NCBI GenBank assembly: GCA_964423615.1
Contig: CAYRFQ010000031.1
Location: 19,520-83,519, forward strand
Direction of reading: 5' to 3'
DNA length: 64,000 nt
Origin: CAYRFQ01 sp964423615
Lineage (GTDB): Bacteria; Planctomycetota; Planctomycetia; Gemmatales; Gemmataceae
The number at the start of each line of letters is the position of its first letter. The first letter of the stretch is position 1. Both the position numbers and the translations under genes were made by a program. The notes beneath the pieces are model-generated. The model saw only the letters and a program-made list of their open reading frames with translations, was not told the origin of the DNA and did no database searches. Below, piece after piece: positions 9,248 to 19,200 of this stretch.

Positions 9248-10804
9248 CTACTTTGGCTCGGGAGTCAAGGCCTCCATCGATCCCTTCGCTTTGTGCCACG
9301 TCTCTTCGTATTCTTTCTCCGGCACCGAATCGGCCACGATACCACCACCAACGGGAAATTGAATCCATCCCCCTCCCACAGTGAACGTCCGGATGAGGAT
9401 GTTCGTATCCATGTTTCCGTCGAAACCGATGTACCCGAGACTGCCGCAGTACGAACCCCGGGCCGTTTGTTCCAGTTCGGTGATGATCTCCATCGCCCGA
9501 ACTTTTGGTGCACCCGTCACCGAACCACCTGGAAACGCCGCCGTCAACAAGTCTACAGAACCGAGTCCGTCGCGTAATTGGCCACGCACTTCCGACACGA
9601 GATGATGAACATACTCGTAACTCTCCAGACGGCAAACTTCGGAAACTTGCACCGATCCATACTGACAAACACGTCCCAAATCGTTCCGCAGCAGATCGAC
9701 GATCATCACGTTTTCGGCGCGATCCTTTTCGCTCCCAAGAAGCTCCGTTCTGTTCGCTTGGTCTTCTTGGAGGGATGCTCCCCGCGGACGGGTCCCTTTG
9801 ATCGGGCGAGTTTCGACGTGACCGTTTTGAAGCTGTAGGAACCGCTCAGGTGACGCGCTAGCGATCACGAAATCACCCAGATCGAAGTATCCAGCAAACG
9901 GAGCCGGATTTCGTGAACGGAGTCGACCATAAAGATCCATTGGTGAAATTTTCACTCGATGGAGGAGTCGTTGGGCAACGTTCACTTGGAAACAATCCCC
10001 GGCATGAACGTATTCCACGGCCCGAGCAATGGTGTCCAGGTATCGTGCCCGAGTGAAGTTGCTGAAGAGCCCTGGCAATTCCGGAACTTCGTATTGGTCC
10101 ACCGGAGAAATCGGATTCGCATCGAGTTTCCAGACGGACTTGTTGCTCCTTTTTCGTGTGATCAGCGAACGTATGAAGTCCGCCCTTTCCTGAGCACGGA
10201 ATGCTTTTGTCAGCTCCGTCGTTTCCGGAAAACCCGTGGAGATCAACCAAGCTCGTTCACGATGATGATCGAACGCGATGACCCAATCGTAAAACCCGAG
10301 AGCCATATCCGGCACCTGGAATTCGTCACATTTGGGTCGCGGGAGTTTCTCAATGTGGTGACAGAGGTCGTAGCCGAACAGTCCCGCCGCGCCACCCTGA
10401 AAGGGAGGTAGACCGGGAATCGTGGAGGTCGTGTATCGCTCGAGCAGTTTCGAAAGTTCGTGGAATGGGTTGGCATTGTGTTCGATGCCCTCCCGAAAGA
10501 CTGGCGAGGACGACTGTAAAATCTCGCTTTCACTTCGGGTCGGTGGGAAACGTCTCACGGCTTGGCCATCATCCGTGCGATCGGTAATAAGGACCTTCCG
10601 ACCGCGAGACTCGACCCACAGAAACGGGTCTGCCGTGAGATAACTATACCGACAGAGGTGTCGCGGACCTCCGGCGCTATCCAGGAACAGAATGTTTGGT
10701 AGGTGGGCGAGCCGTTGACATGATTTCCACAAATCGGGGACCGGGGTGATCTCTTCGACGAGTGGCAAGGTAGTTAACTTGGTGATAATTCCGTTGATGC
10801 TCAT
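9248..10804 (-). CDS. pabB: Aminodeoxychorismate synthase component I (chorismate-binding enzyme)
   Basis: This enzyme converts chorismate, with ammonia from a glutaminase partner, to 4-amino-4-deoxychorismate for folate synthesis. The 518-residue protein has an N-terminal TrpE/PabB-like domain (DSAGGPRHLCRYSYLTADPF) and the C-terminal chorismate-binding domain with PIKGTRPRG, ENVMIVDLLRNDLGRVC, HHLVSEVRGQL, FPGGSVTGAPKVRAME, GYIGFDGNMDTNILIRT and VGGGIVADSVPEKEYEE. Seen against the two family branches, FDGNMDTNI-type and HHLVS-type sequences favour PabB over anthranilate synthase TrpE, though some planctomycete enzymes may serve both routes. No glutaminase (pabA/trpG) gene is in the window. 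trpF lies 11 kb away as an isolated gene. Confidence 0.85.
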   Translation of the reverse strand: MSINGIITKLTTLPLVEEITPVPDLWKSCQRLAHLPNILFLDSAGGPRHLCRYSYLTADPFLWVESRGRKVLITDRTDDGQAVRRFPPTRSESEILQSSSPVFREGIEHNANPFHELSKLLERYTTSTIPGLPPFQGGAAGLFGYDLCHHIEKLPRPKCDEFQVPDMALGFYDWVIAFDHHRERAWLISTGFPETTELTKAFRAQERADFIRSLITRKRSNKSVWKLDANPISPVDQYEVPELPGLFSNFTRARYLDTIARAVEYVHAGDCFQVNVAQRLLHRVKISPMDLYGRLRSRNPAPFAGYFDLGDFVIASASPERFLQLQNGHVETRPIKGTRPRGASLQEDQANRTELLGSEKDRAENVMIVDLLRNDLGRVCQYGSVQVSEVCRLESYEYVHHLVSEVRGQLRDGLGSVDLLTAAFPGGSVTGAPKVRAMEIITELEQTARGSYCGSLGYIGFDGNMDTNILIRTFTVGGGWIQFPVGGGIVADSVPEKEYEETWHKAKGSMEALTPEPK

Positions 10805-10841
10805 CCGATTTCGTATTATTCCTTCTTCAACAACAAGTCCA

Positions 10842-11210
10842 TTATCTCACATCATCATCTTGGGTCGCGAGGCTCCTTTCGTTCGCAGCGAGTTGCCGCT
10901 CTCGCATCAATAGGAACACCGGAAAGGAAAACGCCACAGCAACACCGAAGGTCAGTACGAAGTATATCCACCAGTTGGACATTTTCAGTCGCCGAGCTTC
11001 GAGAAACGACCAAAAAAGGAATGTGACTGTGGCCACCAGGACATCATTGCCGATGGAAGCGGAAGCATAATTCACATACGCAGCACGTACGAACTCGACC
11101 ACGGAGAAGCCATCGTTCTCCGCCATGTATTGGAGATTGCAATACCACGTGACGGCCATCCCAACGAGAGCGATGAGGCCATAGATTATCTGACGGACAG
11201 TGGATGTCAT
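10842..11210 (-). CDS. DUF2834-family small membrane protein
   Basis: A protein of about 122 residues with three predicted membrane helices (around QIIYGLIALVGMAVTW, VLVATVTFLFWSF and WWIYFVLTFGVAVAFSFPVF). The layout matches the DUF2834 family: an N.ASAS..NDVLVA segment after helix 1, E.RRLKM.NWW in the loop, and a final SFPVFLLMRERQ. Function of the family is not known. The ATG at 11208-11210 is chosen because helix 1 follows immediately; a GTG at 11246 would add 12 polar residues. It lies 37 nt downstream of the pabB start on the same strand and just downstream of the kinase gene, so co-transcription with either is possible. Confidence 0.72.
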   Translation of the reverse strand: MTSTVRQIIYGLIALVGMAVTWYCNLQYMAENDGFSVVEFVRAAYVNYASASIGNDVLVATVTFLFWSFLEARRLKMSNWWIYFVLTFGVAVAFSFPVFLLMRERQLAANERSLATQDDDVR

Positions 11211-11272
11211 AATGGTAGTCTGGTCATTCCACATTCCTGGCTCCACGAAAGAAACCTACAAATACCGCCTTT

Positions 11273-14200
11273 TCACTTTTTCCCATTTCGAAAGATGAGC
11301 TGCTCCAACAATTGTTGAAAATCTTCCCGGTCTTGCAGAACATCGTAGGCTGGCGTCGTCTCCAAATAGACGTCGTTATCGAATCCATCGTTGACGGCCT
11401 CACGGAGCACACGAACCGCCAGTTTGCCATACTGGTCCATGAATTCTCGTTTCTTTTCTTTCGGCAGACTGTTGTCCTCTTTGAGTCGTTGGAGGCAACG
11501 AGCGACTTCGGCAGCCAACTTCTCTTTCGGACCACCCGTCTTCGGGAAACGGTCCAACGTGGACATCACGGTCTTGGTCGCTAATTCGTGGCTCCCCCGA
11601 GTAACGTGCGTCCGGACGAGTTCCAGAGCCACTTGAGCGTAAGCCTCTCGAACGACAGCATCCTCAGGTTGCCGGTTGAGGGCTGTTTGTTGGAGAGCGA
11701 GTGCTTCTTCGAGAGCAGCAACGGCTCCTGGAAGATCTTCATTCGCCCGACGTTGGGCTCCCAAATTCGCCCAGTTGCGAGCCAGTTTTTCCAACTCTGC
11801 TTGCCCCTCCGCTGGATTTCGAATCGAGTCACGGAATGTCAATAACCACTGTTCGTGTGGTTTGGCCTTGTCGGCCTGGCCTGTCGACAAATAGAGCAGC
11901 GCCAAGTTCAAGTGACACAACATTTTCACGTAAGCGACCGACTTGACGAGATTCGGTTTCTGGTCGGTCTTGACTTTCGGCGGTTCGAGGCTTGTCAAAG
12001 CAGCCTTGTAGTGTTTGGCGGCTTCATTCGCCTGCCCAGCTTTCGCTTCTACGATTCCGAGGTCGAGTTGCGCCTTGGCCAGCGCGAGTGCAAATCTTGG
12101 TTCGTCACGACCGGCAACGACCAGGTCTTTGCCGAGTTCTATCGACTTCGTGAGTTGCTTGCGTCCTTTTTCCAACTCCTTGGGCACGGTCAAAATCCCT
12201 TGTTGGTGGTACGCCTTTGCCAATTCGTGTTGGAACGTCAACGACTTGGGCTGTTGCGTGCGGAGTCGTTCCCATTGTTCGGTTGCCTTGTCGATCGACT
12301 TTCTCGCTTCGTTGACATTCTTTTGCTCTTCGTAGAGACGGGTCAAGTTGTTGTACGTAAGAGCCAGCAGATACCGATAGTCCTCAACATAGGGATACGT
12401 GTCCGTCAGGTAGAGCAAGTGGCGTTTGGCTTCCTGGAATGACTGCTCGGCCGTTTGATCGCCTGGCATTCGTAACCGGAGGGAACCGAGATTCAGTTCG
12501 GTTCGAGCCAACTCCATCCGATAGTGAGGCACGTCTCGATGCACCGCAGAAAGTCTTTGGAGGGTTTCCCGGGCTTGGGCATAGAGTTTCTGGGCTTCGT
12601 CGGCGTCGGATTGGGCCAGGTGAATCGCCAGGTTGTTGCGAACACGGGCTAACTGTTCGGCATACTTCGGTGCTCCCTTCCTTTTCACAAGTCCTTGGAG
12701 TAACTGTATCGATTCGGAGTATGTCTGACGCACGACGGCAGTTTTCGCCTTCTGGGCCAAGAGTAAATTTCCCAGACTGTTGGAGACACGTGCCAACTCG
12801 AACGTGTATGTCTCGTTGTTGGGTTCTTCCTTGTGAAGATCGCCAAAGATACTCCCGGCTTCCTCGAGGGCCTCGCGGGCTTCCTCGAGTTTCCCTAGCT
12901 TTTGGTAGATCACTCCGATTCCAGCGAAGACTTCAGCCAGCCCGATTTTCGTAGGTGGCTTTTTCTCTCGTTTTGTTAATCCCCGGAGGATATCGATCGC
13001 AGAGTCATACGCTTCCTCGGCGGCTTCGAAATCGCCAAGCAAACTTTGGATATCGCCGACTCGTTGGAACGCTCTGGCGGTTTCCTGACGAAGGACGGCC
13101 GAATCTCCCCGGTCCTGGAGAAACTTTTGGTAAAAATGCAAAGCCTGCTCCAGTAGATCACGCCGGACCCTCGTCATGGCAGGCGTATAGACGAGTTGTT
13201 CCTGGCTCACCCGGGTGAGCATCTCCTCGACGGCTTCCTTGGCTTGTGCAAAGTGTTTGTCAGCGAGAGTTTTCTGGCGTTCGGCTTCCGTCTTTCTTTC
13301 GACAGCCCGTTGTCGTTCTTTCTCGGCTGCGGCGCGGAGTTGGGATTCTCGTTGGGCAACGATAGAGCTACCGATTGTAAGAGAGAGAATCCCAACGACG
13401 CACAACAGGATGAGCGCGGCAGCAGCAGGATTGCGACGGGACCATTTCCACATCCGTTCCCAAACTCCAACGCGACGGGCATGAATGGGACGATCGGTCA
13501 AGAAGCGCTCGAGGTCTTCGGCGAGAGCCTCAGCCGTGGAATAGCGGTCGCGGGGTTGTTTTTGTAGGCACCGCAAACAGATCGTCTCGAGGTCACGAGG
13601 AACTTGTGGGGAGAGCCGAGCGGGTGGGATCGGTTCGGCGTTCACGACCTGTTGGAGCGTGTCCATCACCGTCTCGCCTTTGAACGGAGGCCTCCCGGTG
13701 AGCAAGTCATACAGGATCGCCCCGAGGGCATAGACGTCAGCGGCCGTGCCGATCTCTCGTGTTTGGCCTTGGGCTTGCTCGGGAGCCATGTATGTTGGCG
13801 TTCCCAGGATATCCCCATCGCCGGTATATCCGTCGTCCTCGTTGAGCCGTTTGGCCAACCCAAAATCGGTTATTTTGGGATCGCCGTCGGTGGTGAGCAG
13901 GATGTTCGCTGGCTTTAGGTCGCGATGGATGATCCCATGTTGGTGCGCGTAGAAAACCGCTCGGGCGAGTTTCGCAAGGAGATCAGCAGCATCTTTGGGT
14001 GGGTATCCACCTTCCTTCAAGTGTTGTTGGAGGGTCCCGCCTTGGACGAACTCCAAGGAAAAGTATGGCTGGCGGTTGTGCTCTCCGATGTCGTAGACCT
14101 GGACGATGTTGGAGTGCTGCAACTGAGCCACGGCCTCGGCTTCGAGGTGAAATCGAAGGAGGCTCGTTTCGCTCGCGTTCACTCCTCCCAGGACCATTTT

Positions 14201-15703
14201 GAGAGCACACTCACGATTGAGAGCGATGTGCCGCGCTTTGTACACAACGCCCATCCCTCCCCGTCCGAGCGTGTCGAGGATCTCGTAACCGGGGACGTGG
14301 GGAAAGGTCATCGGGGTCGGACGAACAGGCCCTTGTTTATCGGTGCGTGCCTCGGGTCTCGGTGCCGAGTCTTTCTCAAGCGTCCCAGATATGTTCTCTG
14401 GTCGGCTCGACTCCGACAGGTCGTCAAGCCTCTGTGTGTTTTCTTGTCGGTCTGACTCCAGGAAGCCAAAACTCTGGGCAGTTCTGTCGTCAAAACCGCC
14501 TGACTGCCCGGGTGTTGGCCTTTGGGGAATGCAATCTGTGGGAACTCCCATGGCGTGCCAGTCCGTCCCCGCCAGGTCGACCATTCCTGGTGCCGAGAGT
14601 TCCTCCGTGCACTGGAGGTCCTCAGATCGAGGAGCCGAAACCCAATGGACCGATTTTTCACTGGACTCATCGGGGCCGAGCATTCGGGCTTTTTCTGTGA
14701 GTTCGGACGTTACTTCATCGGATACTCCTGACCAGTGAACCCCTACAGTATGTGGGTTCACTGGGAAGTCGCTGGAGTTCTTTTCCTGCCAGTCTGTTAG
14801 GCTTTCCTCTGGCATGGGTTTCGTTTTCCGCGCCTGCCTCGGGCCTATCAGCGTCTCGTGAGTTTCGTCCTCTGTTTGGTTTGGCTCCGAATCGGCCTCA
14901 CCCCACGTCTGGGTCATTTCCCCTACACCATTCCGCTGCGAATCAAGCTCGGAACTCTTGTTCGGACTTTGCAGTTGGTCGCCACCGGGAATTGCTTCGG
15001 TCGGGAGATCGGAGATCGGTCCTCCTGCAGGTGCATTGTCTTCGACTGGGAAATGGGGAGTTCCGAATTCCAAAAGATTCTCTCTATTTTCTGTCTCTTG
15101 CTCACTGTTTCCTTGCACATCCTTGGACGGATGATCTGTTTTAGCCAATGTTTCGTCAACACTGCCAAAGTCCTCCGCGGAATTCTGTTCGTGAAAATCC
15201 GTAAAGATCCTGTCAGCACTACCAGAGTTCTCAGACCCTGGCCATTCCGTATGCGGCGGGGTTGGCTCCAGGGCCGAAGAAAGAACAAGTGCCGAATTGG
15301 CCGTATCGTCTGGCTGCGTGAGAAACTTCTTGGTCTCGTTTTCGGATCGTGGAGCGTCGGGTCGTTTTGGACGGTGTTTGCTGGCGGACGGTTCGGCCCA
15401 AGAATCTGGACCGTCCGGAAACAACGTTTCGTCGAAGGCTTGGGAGAGCGGCGGAAAGGATCTCTGCACATCGAGTTCTGACTGGTCGGCTTCCGAGGAC
15501 TCCGCTCTATACGACCGAAGGTCGTCGTCCGCACGGCCATGGTCGATCGTCTTGCTCTCCGGTGGGTCTCCGGAGTCGAGGCTGGACGGCAGAGGCTGGA
15601 CGGTAGCATTCCCGCAATGCGGGCAAAACAGGGGCCTTGGTATATTCAGGGCGGTTTTGTGTTTCCACCGATGTCCTGCTTCACAGACCCAAGTTTCTGA
15701 CAT
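11273..15703 (-). CDS. Transmembrane Ser/Thr protein kinase with N-terminal zinc ribbon and TPR sensor
   Basis: A 1476-residue eukaryotic-like kinase of planctomycete architecture. Residues 1-31 look like a zinc ribbon (C7, H11, C27, C30). Then comes a ~430-residue acidic, Ser/Thr/Glu-rich low-complexity region. The Hanks-type kinase domain spans about 470-740: glycine loop LGRGGMGVVYKARH, ATP lysine in CALKMVL, catalytic loop HRDLKPANILL, metal DFG in ITDFGLAKR and GTPTYMAPEQAQG activation segment. A single transmembrane helix follows near residue 760 (AAAALILLCVVGILSL), then a coiled coil and about 12 TPR-like repeats with motifs such as LGNLLLAQ and ALTSLEPP. The TPRs should lie outside the cytoplasm and bind a ligand or protein partner. 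Two FHA proteins elsewhere in the window could read its phosphorylation; that link is inference. Confidence 0.9.
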   Translation of the reverse strand: MSETWVCEAGHRWKHKTALNIPRPLFCPHCGNATVQPLPSSLDSGDPPESKTIDHGRADDDLRSYRAESSEADQSELDVQRSFPPLSQAFDETLFPDGPDSWAEPSASKHRPKRPDAPRSENETKKFLTQPDDTANSALVLSSALEPTPPHTEWPGSENSGSADRIFTDFHEQNSAEDFGSVDETLAKTDHPSKDVQGNSEQETENRENLLEFGTPHFPVEDNAPAGGPISDLPTEAIPGGDQLQSPNKSSELDSQRNGVGEMTQTWGEADSEPNQTEDETHETLIGPRQARKTKPMPEESLTDWQEKNSSDFPVNPHTVGVHWSGVSDEVTSELTEKARMLGPDESSEKSVHWVSAPRSEDLQCTEELSAPGMVDLAGTDWHAMGVPTDCIPQRPTPGQSGGFDDRTAQSFGFLESDRQENTQRLDDLSESSRPENISGTLEKDSAPRPEARTDKQGPVRPTPMTFPHVPGYEILDTLGRGGMGVVYKARHIALNRECALKMVLGGVNASETSLLRFHLEAEAVAQLQHSNIVQVYDIGEHNRQPYFSLEFVQGGTLQQHLKEGGYPPKDAADLLAKLARAVFYAHQHGIIHRDLKPANILLTTDGDPKITDFGLAKRLNEDDGYTGDGDILGTPTYMAPEQAQGQTREIGTAADVYALGAILYDLLTGRPPFKGETVMDTLQQVVNAEPIPPARLSPQVPRDLETICLRCLQKQPRDRYSTAEALAEDLERFLTDRPIHARRVGVWERMWKWSRRNPAAAALILLCVVGILSLTIGSSIVAQRESQLRAAAEKERQRAVERKTEAERQKTLADKHFAQAKEAVEEMLTRVSQEQLVYTPAMTRVRRDLLEQALHFYQKFLQDRGDSAVLRQETARAFQRVGDIQSLLGDFEAAEEAYDSAIDILRGLTKREKKPPTKIGLAEVFAGIGVIYQKLGKLEEAREALEEAGSIFGDLHKEEPNNETYTFELARVSNSLGNLLLAQKAKTAVVRQTYSESIQLLQGLVKRKGAPKYAEQLARVRNNLAIHLAQSDADEAQKLYAQARETLQRLSAVHRDVPHYRMELARTELNLGSLRLRMPGDQTAEQSFQEAKRHLLYLTDTYPYVEDYRYLLALTYNNLTRLYEEQKNVNEARKSIDKATEQWERLRTQQPKSLTFQHELAKAYHQQGILTVPKELEKGRKQLTKSIELGKDLVVAGRDEPRFALALAKAQLDLGIVEAKAGQANEAAKHYKAALTSLEPPKVKTDQKPNLVKSVAYVKMLCHLNLALLYLSTGQADKAKPHEQWLLTFRDSIRNPAEGQAELEKLARNWANLGAQRRANEDLPGAVAALEEALALQQTALNRQPEDAVVREAYAQVALELVRTHVTRGSHELATKTVMSTLDRFPKTGGPKEKLAAEVARCLQRLKEDNSLPKEKKREFMDQYGKLAVRVLREAVNDGFDNDVYLETTPAYDVLQDREDFQQLLEQLIFRNGKK

Positions 15704-16210
15704 CGTTGCCCTCCTCGCCGGGCGTGGTTTGGTAGTTCAGGATGAGCACACTGGTGTCGAAGGATGGACTTACAGGCGTATCGACCTTACGCCTTTGAAA
15801 AAAGGATTGAGAATACAGAATAGGCAGCAAACTCGGCATCCTTTTTTTTCTTTTCCAGACTACAGACCATATAATGGTTTGTTATTTCCTTATCGGTCTA
15901 ATGTAACATGTTCGTGATTATTCGAGCGGTGTTCTTTTGGGAAGGAAGTGCAATCTTCGGTAAGACCGGCCCGACAATTCGGATTCGCTGCGAAACTCTC
16001 CTCTCCGATGGGCTGCGGTCTGGCGGGAATTGATTCTCTTTTCCCTCTCTCCTGTTCCTCACTTCTTGCCTGGGTGGCGCTCGACCTGACCTCGTTTCTC
16101 CGTTTAATGATAGGCTGATTGTGTCTATGAAAGGGCCGATACAACTGAGAAGTTTACACCTCACGAAAACCGCGACCACAATCGCTTCGGAAACCACCGG
16201 AGTCCTCCTC
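15704..16210. other. Divergent intergenic region between the kinase gene and a surface-protein gene
   Basis: About 500 bases that must hold promoters for both directions. It includes a T-rich tract near 15841-15857 and an AT-rich stretch near 15865-15910. I could not choose a convincing -10/-35 pair. Part of its right end (16121-16210) is open in frame with the downstream protein and could be its N-terminus if the GTG at 16121 or ATG at 16127 is used. Confidence 0.45.
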
Positions 16211-19200
16211 ATGGAATATCCCCTTCTGGGTTTCTTTTGGTTTTATCGACCACTCCTCGGACAATCTTCGATCGTCTCCCGCGACGATCTTTTGGATCGC
16301 CGTGTTCCCAGACTGGGCCGACCAAAGAATTCCAGCAGTCGTCGGGTTCCAATGCTTGAGGTATTGGAAGATCGGATGGCTCCCGCCGTATTCGTGGTCA
16401 ATTCCTTTCTCGATGCACCAGCGGCTGACCTCGTGACCGGGGTGACCGCAGAAGGAACAATTTCGCTTCGGTCGGCCGTCATGGCGGCGAATGCGTCCAG
16501 CGAGGCCGACACCATCCTTCTCCCAGCTGGAGATTTCTTGCTCACGATCCAGGGAGAGGATGAAGACGAGGCCATGACAGGAGATCTGGATGTCACAGGT
16601 GACCTGACGATCGTGGGACAAGGCGCGAGTACAACGAGGATCAATAGCAACACCTTGGACAGAGTGTTCGAGGTCTCCGAGGACTCTACGTTGGAGTTAC
16701 AAAGTTTATCGATCCTTGGCGGAATTGCACAAGGCTCGGGAGGGGGAATTTTCAATTCAGGTAATATGATCGTCGCCGACAGTGTCCTCCGTGCCAACCA
16801 AGCATTCGGTACGACGGCCGGTTTCGGCTCCGGCGAGGACGGCAGTCCGGGCCTCGGTGGCGGGATCTTCAACAACGGCGGTACGGTCCAGGTGGTTCGT
16901 TCGTCGATCTTTGACAATGTGGTCTTCGGCGGCGATGGAGCCGACGAATCGTTCTATGACGGTGGCGACGGTGGTCTGGGAGCCGGTGGCGGAATTTTCA
17001 ACGAGGGTGGATTTGTCGAGATCGTACGGAGCCTCATTTTCTCGAATCACGCGTTTGGGGGACAGGGAGGCGGAAATACGTTCGGAGGCCTGGGAATCGA
17101 ATCGGGACCCAATCCGGTTTTCAATCCTGCCAGTGGCCCCTTTTTGGGCCAAGGTGGAGATGGCGGGCCCGGTTCCGGTGGAGGCATCTATAGCCGTTCT
17201 GGTCTCGTCGAAATTAGCCGTTCTACCATCGCAGAGAACTCGGCAGCAGGGGGCCTCGGCGGCGCACCAGCCGGAGAGAACTTTAATGGTGCCGGAGATG
17301 GCGGAGACGGGCTTGGGGGTGGTTTGGCGGCCCAAAACGCCTCCATCGCTATCGAAAACAGCACCGTTGCCGGAAACCTTACACTCTCTGGCTCTCCCAG
17401 TTTCGGTGGCGTGTTTGGCATTGGTCGAGGAGGAGGGATCTTCGAGACGGGAAGCAACGTCTCGTTGCGGCAGACGATCTTGGGAGAGAACAGTGCTGAT
17501 GTCGGCGTGGATGGATCGGGCACGATCATTTCGCTGGGATTCAATTTGATCGAATCTCCCGGCGATTTGGTCCTCCTGGGGAATACCACCAACGACATCC
17601 TGAATGAAGCTCCCCTGCTCGGCAGTGTGGCCTATAACGGAGGTCCGACCTTCACCCAGGCCTTGCTTCCGGGCAGTCCCGCGATCGATGCTGGCGACCC
17701 AACTCCGAGTTCTCCCGTCGGTAGTGAACCCAGCACGGCTGCGGGAACACCCGTGCCCGACGAATTCGACCAGCGAGGAGCGGCCAGAATCGGCATACCG
17801 GACATCGGAGCCTTCGAAGTCAATCCATTCGTCGTCACGCGTACATTTCCTACCGGAAACGGTTCTCTCGTTGCTGCCATCGCAGCCAACAACGATGCTG
17901 GCGGTGGCAACACAATCCAATTCTTGATCGAGGAAGTGGGCAGTTCCCACACGATCTTTTTGGGCAACGACGAAGTCTCCATTGCATTACCCGTCATAAC
18001 TCAGGCTCTCGTCCTCGATGGTTGGAGCCAGGGCGGACCAGATTATTCCGGCCCTCCCCTGATCGAGGTGAATGGATCGGGACTTGGTCGTCCGGCAGGA
18101 GAAATCCCTACTGGTTTCCTCCCTGCGGAACCGGTCGGCCTTGAGATTTCCTCTGGCGACGTGGTCGTTCGTGGGTTGGCCATCAACGAGTTCAACGACG
18201 GCAGCGGCGGTGGCGTTGGCATCGTCGTTGCCGACGGTAGCCGAAACGTCTGGTTGGCTGGAAACTACGTTGGCACGGACCTCACTGGGTCAGTGGCCAT
18301 GCCAAACGGTCGCGCTGGAATCGTGGTCCGCCCTCTGGCGGAAAATGTCCTCATTGGAACAGACGCCGATACGACCCAAGACATCGAAGAAGCCAACGTG
18401 ATCTCGGGGAACGACGGGCACGGGATCATCCTGGAAGGGAACAATTCGACCGTCGCCGGGAACATCATCGGCAGCAATCCAGACCAATTCGCATCGCTCG
18501 GGAACTTCGGCAACGGAATTCGCGTTCTTGGGTCGAACAACCGAATCGGTCTTTCGGGAGCTGGAAACGTCATCGCGAACAACGGGCCTTTTGTGGCCAC
18601 AAACGATGTGGACGGGGCGATCCATGTCGTCAGCGGCACGGGCAACGAGATTCGCTTCAATGAGTTCTTCGGTAACGCTTTCGCGAACATCCGGTTAGGT
18701 GTTGCCGGACCCAATGCGAATGACGTCGGCGATCCCGACCTCGGACCGAACAACCTTCAGAACTTTCCCCAGTTCGAATCCGCATTCCTCGATGACGGCA
18801 CGCTTGTTTTGCGTCTGTTAGTGGATAGCTCAACCGCCAACTCGCAGTATCCGTTAGAGGTCGATTTGTATCTTCCCGACGAATCGGGTCAAGGCGTGGG
18901 AGCTTACGTGGGATCGCTGGTCTACCCCGAAGATTCGGCCCAGCAGACCGCCCAGTTCAATGTGCTCTCTGGTCGGCTTCCCTCCACCGAACAGCTCCTC
19001 GCAACGGTCACCGATGCCAACGGCAACACTTCGGAGTTCTCCGAACTCATCGATATTGAACTCAACACGACTCCAGAAATCGATTTCCTCAACGTGGGTG
19101 GACCGGACGTCATTCTGGAAGGGGACACGATCCAGCTCGATGGTCGCTTTTCTGGCTCCGATGGCGAAGCCCATCTTGTCGAGATCGATTGGGGCGACGG

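Noticed and set aside
9248..10804. Anthranilate synthase TrpE
   Set aside because: FDGNMDTNI and HHLVS-type motifs favour PabB, and trpF is 11 kb away with no trp operon; a dual role cannot be excluded.
15890..16212. Minus-strand open frames in the divergent promoter region
   Set aside because: They overlap the likely promoters, are Arg-rich without motifs and lack ribosome-binding sites.
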